A stretch of 6,092 bases of DNA from JBDKTH01 sp964558295 (GTDB lineage: Bacteria; Planctomycetota; Planctomycetia; Pirellulales; Thermoguttaceae), in the NCBI GenBank assembly GCA_964558295.1, contig CAZLDQ010000284.1, positions 1 to 6,092 on the forward strand. The letters are read 5' to 3'. The notes under the pieces are model-generated. The model did no database searches, had not been told where the DNA came from, and saw only the letters and a program-made list of their open reading frames with translations. Shown piece by piece: positions 5,825 to 6,092 of the stretch (the first letter of the stretch is position 1; each line of letters begins with the position of its first letter). The position numbers were made by a program, and so were the translations under genes.

Positions 5825-5901
5825 AGCGGGGCTCGCCCGCTGCACCAGTAGCTTGGTGGTTTGATGCCAGAAGCCAAACGGCGGGCAAGTCCGTCCGCTA
5901 C
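5825..5901. repeat. Palindromic intergenic element of about 77 bp
   Basis: The left end AGCGGGGCTCGCCCGC (from 5825) and the reverse complement of the right end, which begins GTAGCGGACGGACTTGCCCG (from 5901), share AGCGG...GCCCGC, so the ends form an imperfect inverted repeat. Inside, GTTTG and CAAAC (about 5859-5879) form a smaller stem. The arrangement resembles dispersed REP- or MITE-like palindromes found in intergenic regions. Only one copy is in this window, so dispersal cannot be shown here. Confidence 0.45.
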
Positions 5902-6092
5902 GCGGATCCCCCCGAACAAATCGCGGGGCAAGATGTGCGTCTGACATGCGGAAATGGCGACGTGACCAACCTTGCCCTCTCTCGGAGGGGACCTTGGGGG
6001 CAGAATTCCTCGGTTTGGTCAATTCGGGCAAAGTCGCTGGTAGAGTTTGCCGATTATTCCGACGGTATCGATTGCGCCGATGCTATGGAACG

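Larger units (their letters stand above)
5743..6092. other. Gene-free 5' region upstream of the exosortase
   Basis: No supported gene. Besides the promoter candidate and the palindromic element, the stretch has a 5-bp inverted repeat CCCCG/CGGGG (5910-5914 with 5924-5928). A minus-strand open frame from 6031 to 5765 runs through the repeat element, has no visible ribosome binding site and looks accidental. The last 60 bases contain two GCCGAT copies (about 6050 and 6077) of unknown meaning. Confidence 0.6.

Noticed and set aside
5765..6031. Minus-strand open frame of 88 codons upstream of the exosortase
   Set aside because: It runs through the palindromic element, lacks a visible ribosome binding site and has no recognisable domain; its residues follow the repeat sequence.
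46..6078. 11-base match TCGATTGCGCC at 46-56 and 6068-6078, suggestive of flanking direct repeats
   Set aside because: A match of this length is expected by chance several times in a 6-kb window, and neither site has other hallmarks of an element boundary.
1..6092. tRNA, rRNA, CRISPR array, transposase or integrase genes
   Set aside because: I looked for T-loop motifs, repeat-spacer patterns and recombinase-like open frames on both strands and saw none.

Overview
The window looks like a GC-rich chromosomal segment from a planctomycete. The evidence is a complete exosortase, an EpsI-family (DUF3485) protein and a Wzz-type tyrosine autokinase encoded side by side. The wide non-coding spacers filled with palindromes and short tandem repeats, and the uneven use of Shine-Dalgarno sites, fit that group. 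The assignment is inference from gene content and texture; no rRNA or other marker gene is present.

Left part (about 1-690, plus strand). The first 186 bases are rich in stem-loops and end in a terminator-like stem with a T run. Next comes the most notable non-coding signal, a stretch at about 210-386 that folds by hand into one long rod-shaped hairpin. The rod has an asymmetric internal bubble and is followed by a six-T run, an architecture like that of 6S RNA. A small hypothetical gene with a good ribosome binding site follows (485-691).

Middle-left spacer (692-1223). I see no convincing gene here. It holds an imperfect inverted repeat of about 160 bp made of purine-rich and pyrimidine-rich arms.

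Main block (1224-5729, all minus strand, transcribed right to left). The order is exosortase, then a polysaccharide co-polymerase fused to a bacterial tyrosine (BY) kinase, then an EpsI-family protein. Exosortases are membrane cysteine transpeptidase-like enzymes that process proteins carrying PEP-CTERM-like tails, and such systems commonly travel with exopolysaccharide export genes. The kinase fusion would control polysaccharide chain length and export by cycling phosphorylation of its C-terminal tyrosine cluster. The block probably acts in envelope or matrix assembly, but no sorting substrate, glycosyltransferase or export channel lies within the window. Spacers of 226 and 164 bp separate the genes. 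The second contains six exact copies of a 7-bp repeat that touches the stop codon of the kinase gene.

Right edge (5730-6092). This is the 5' region of the exosortase gene: a good Shine-Dalgarno site, two TTGACA boxes 10 bp apart, and a palindromic element of about 77 bp that resembles a dispersed intergenic repeat. No gene is supported there.
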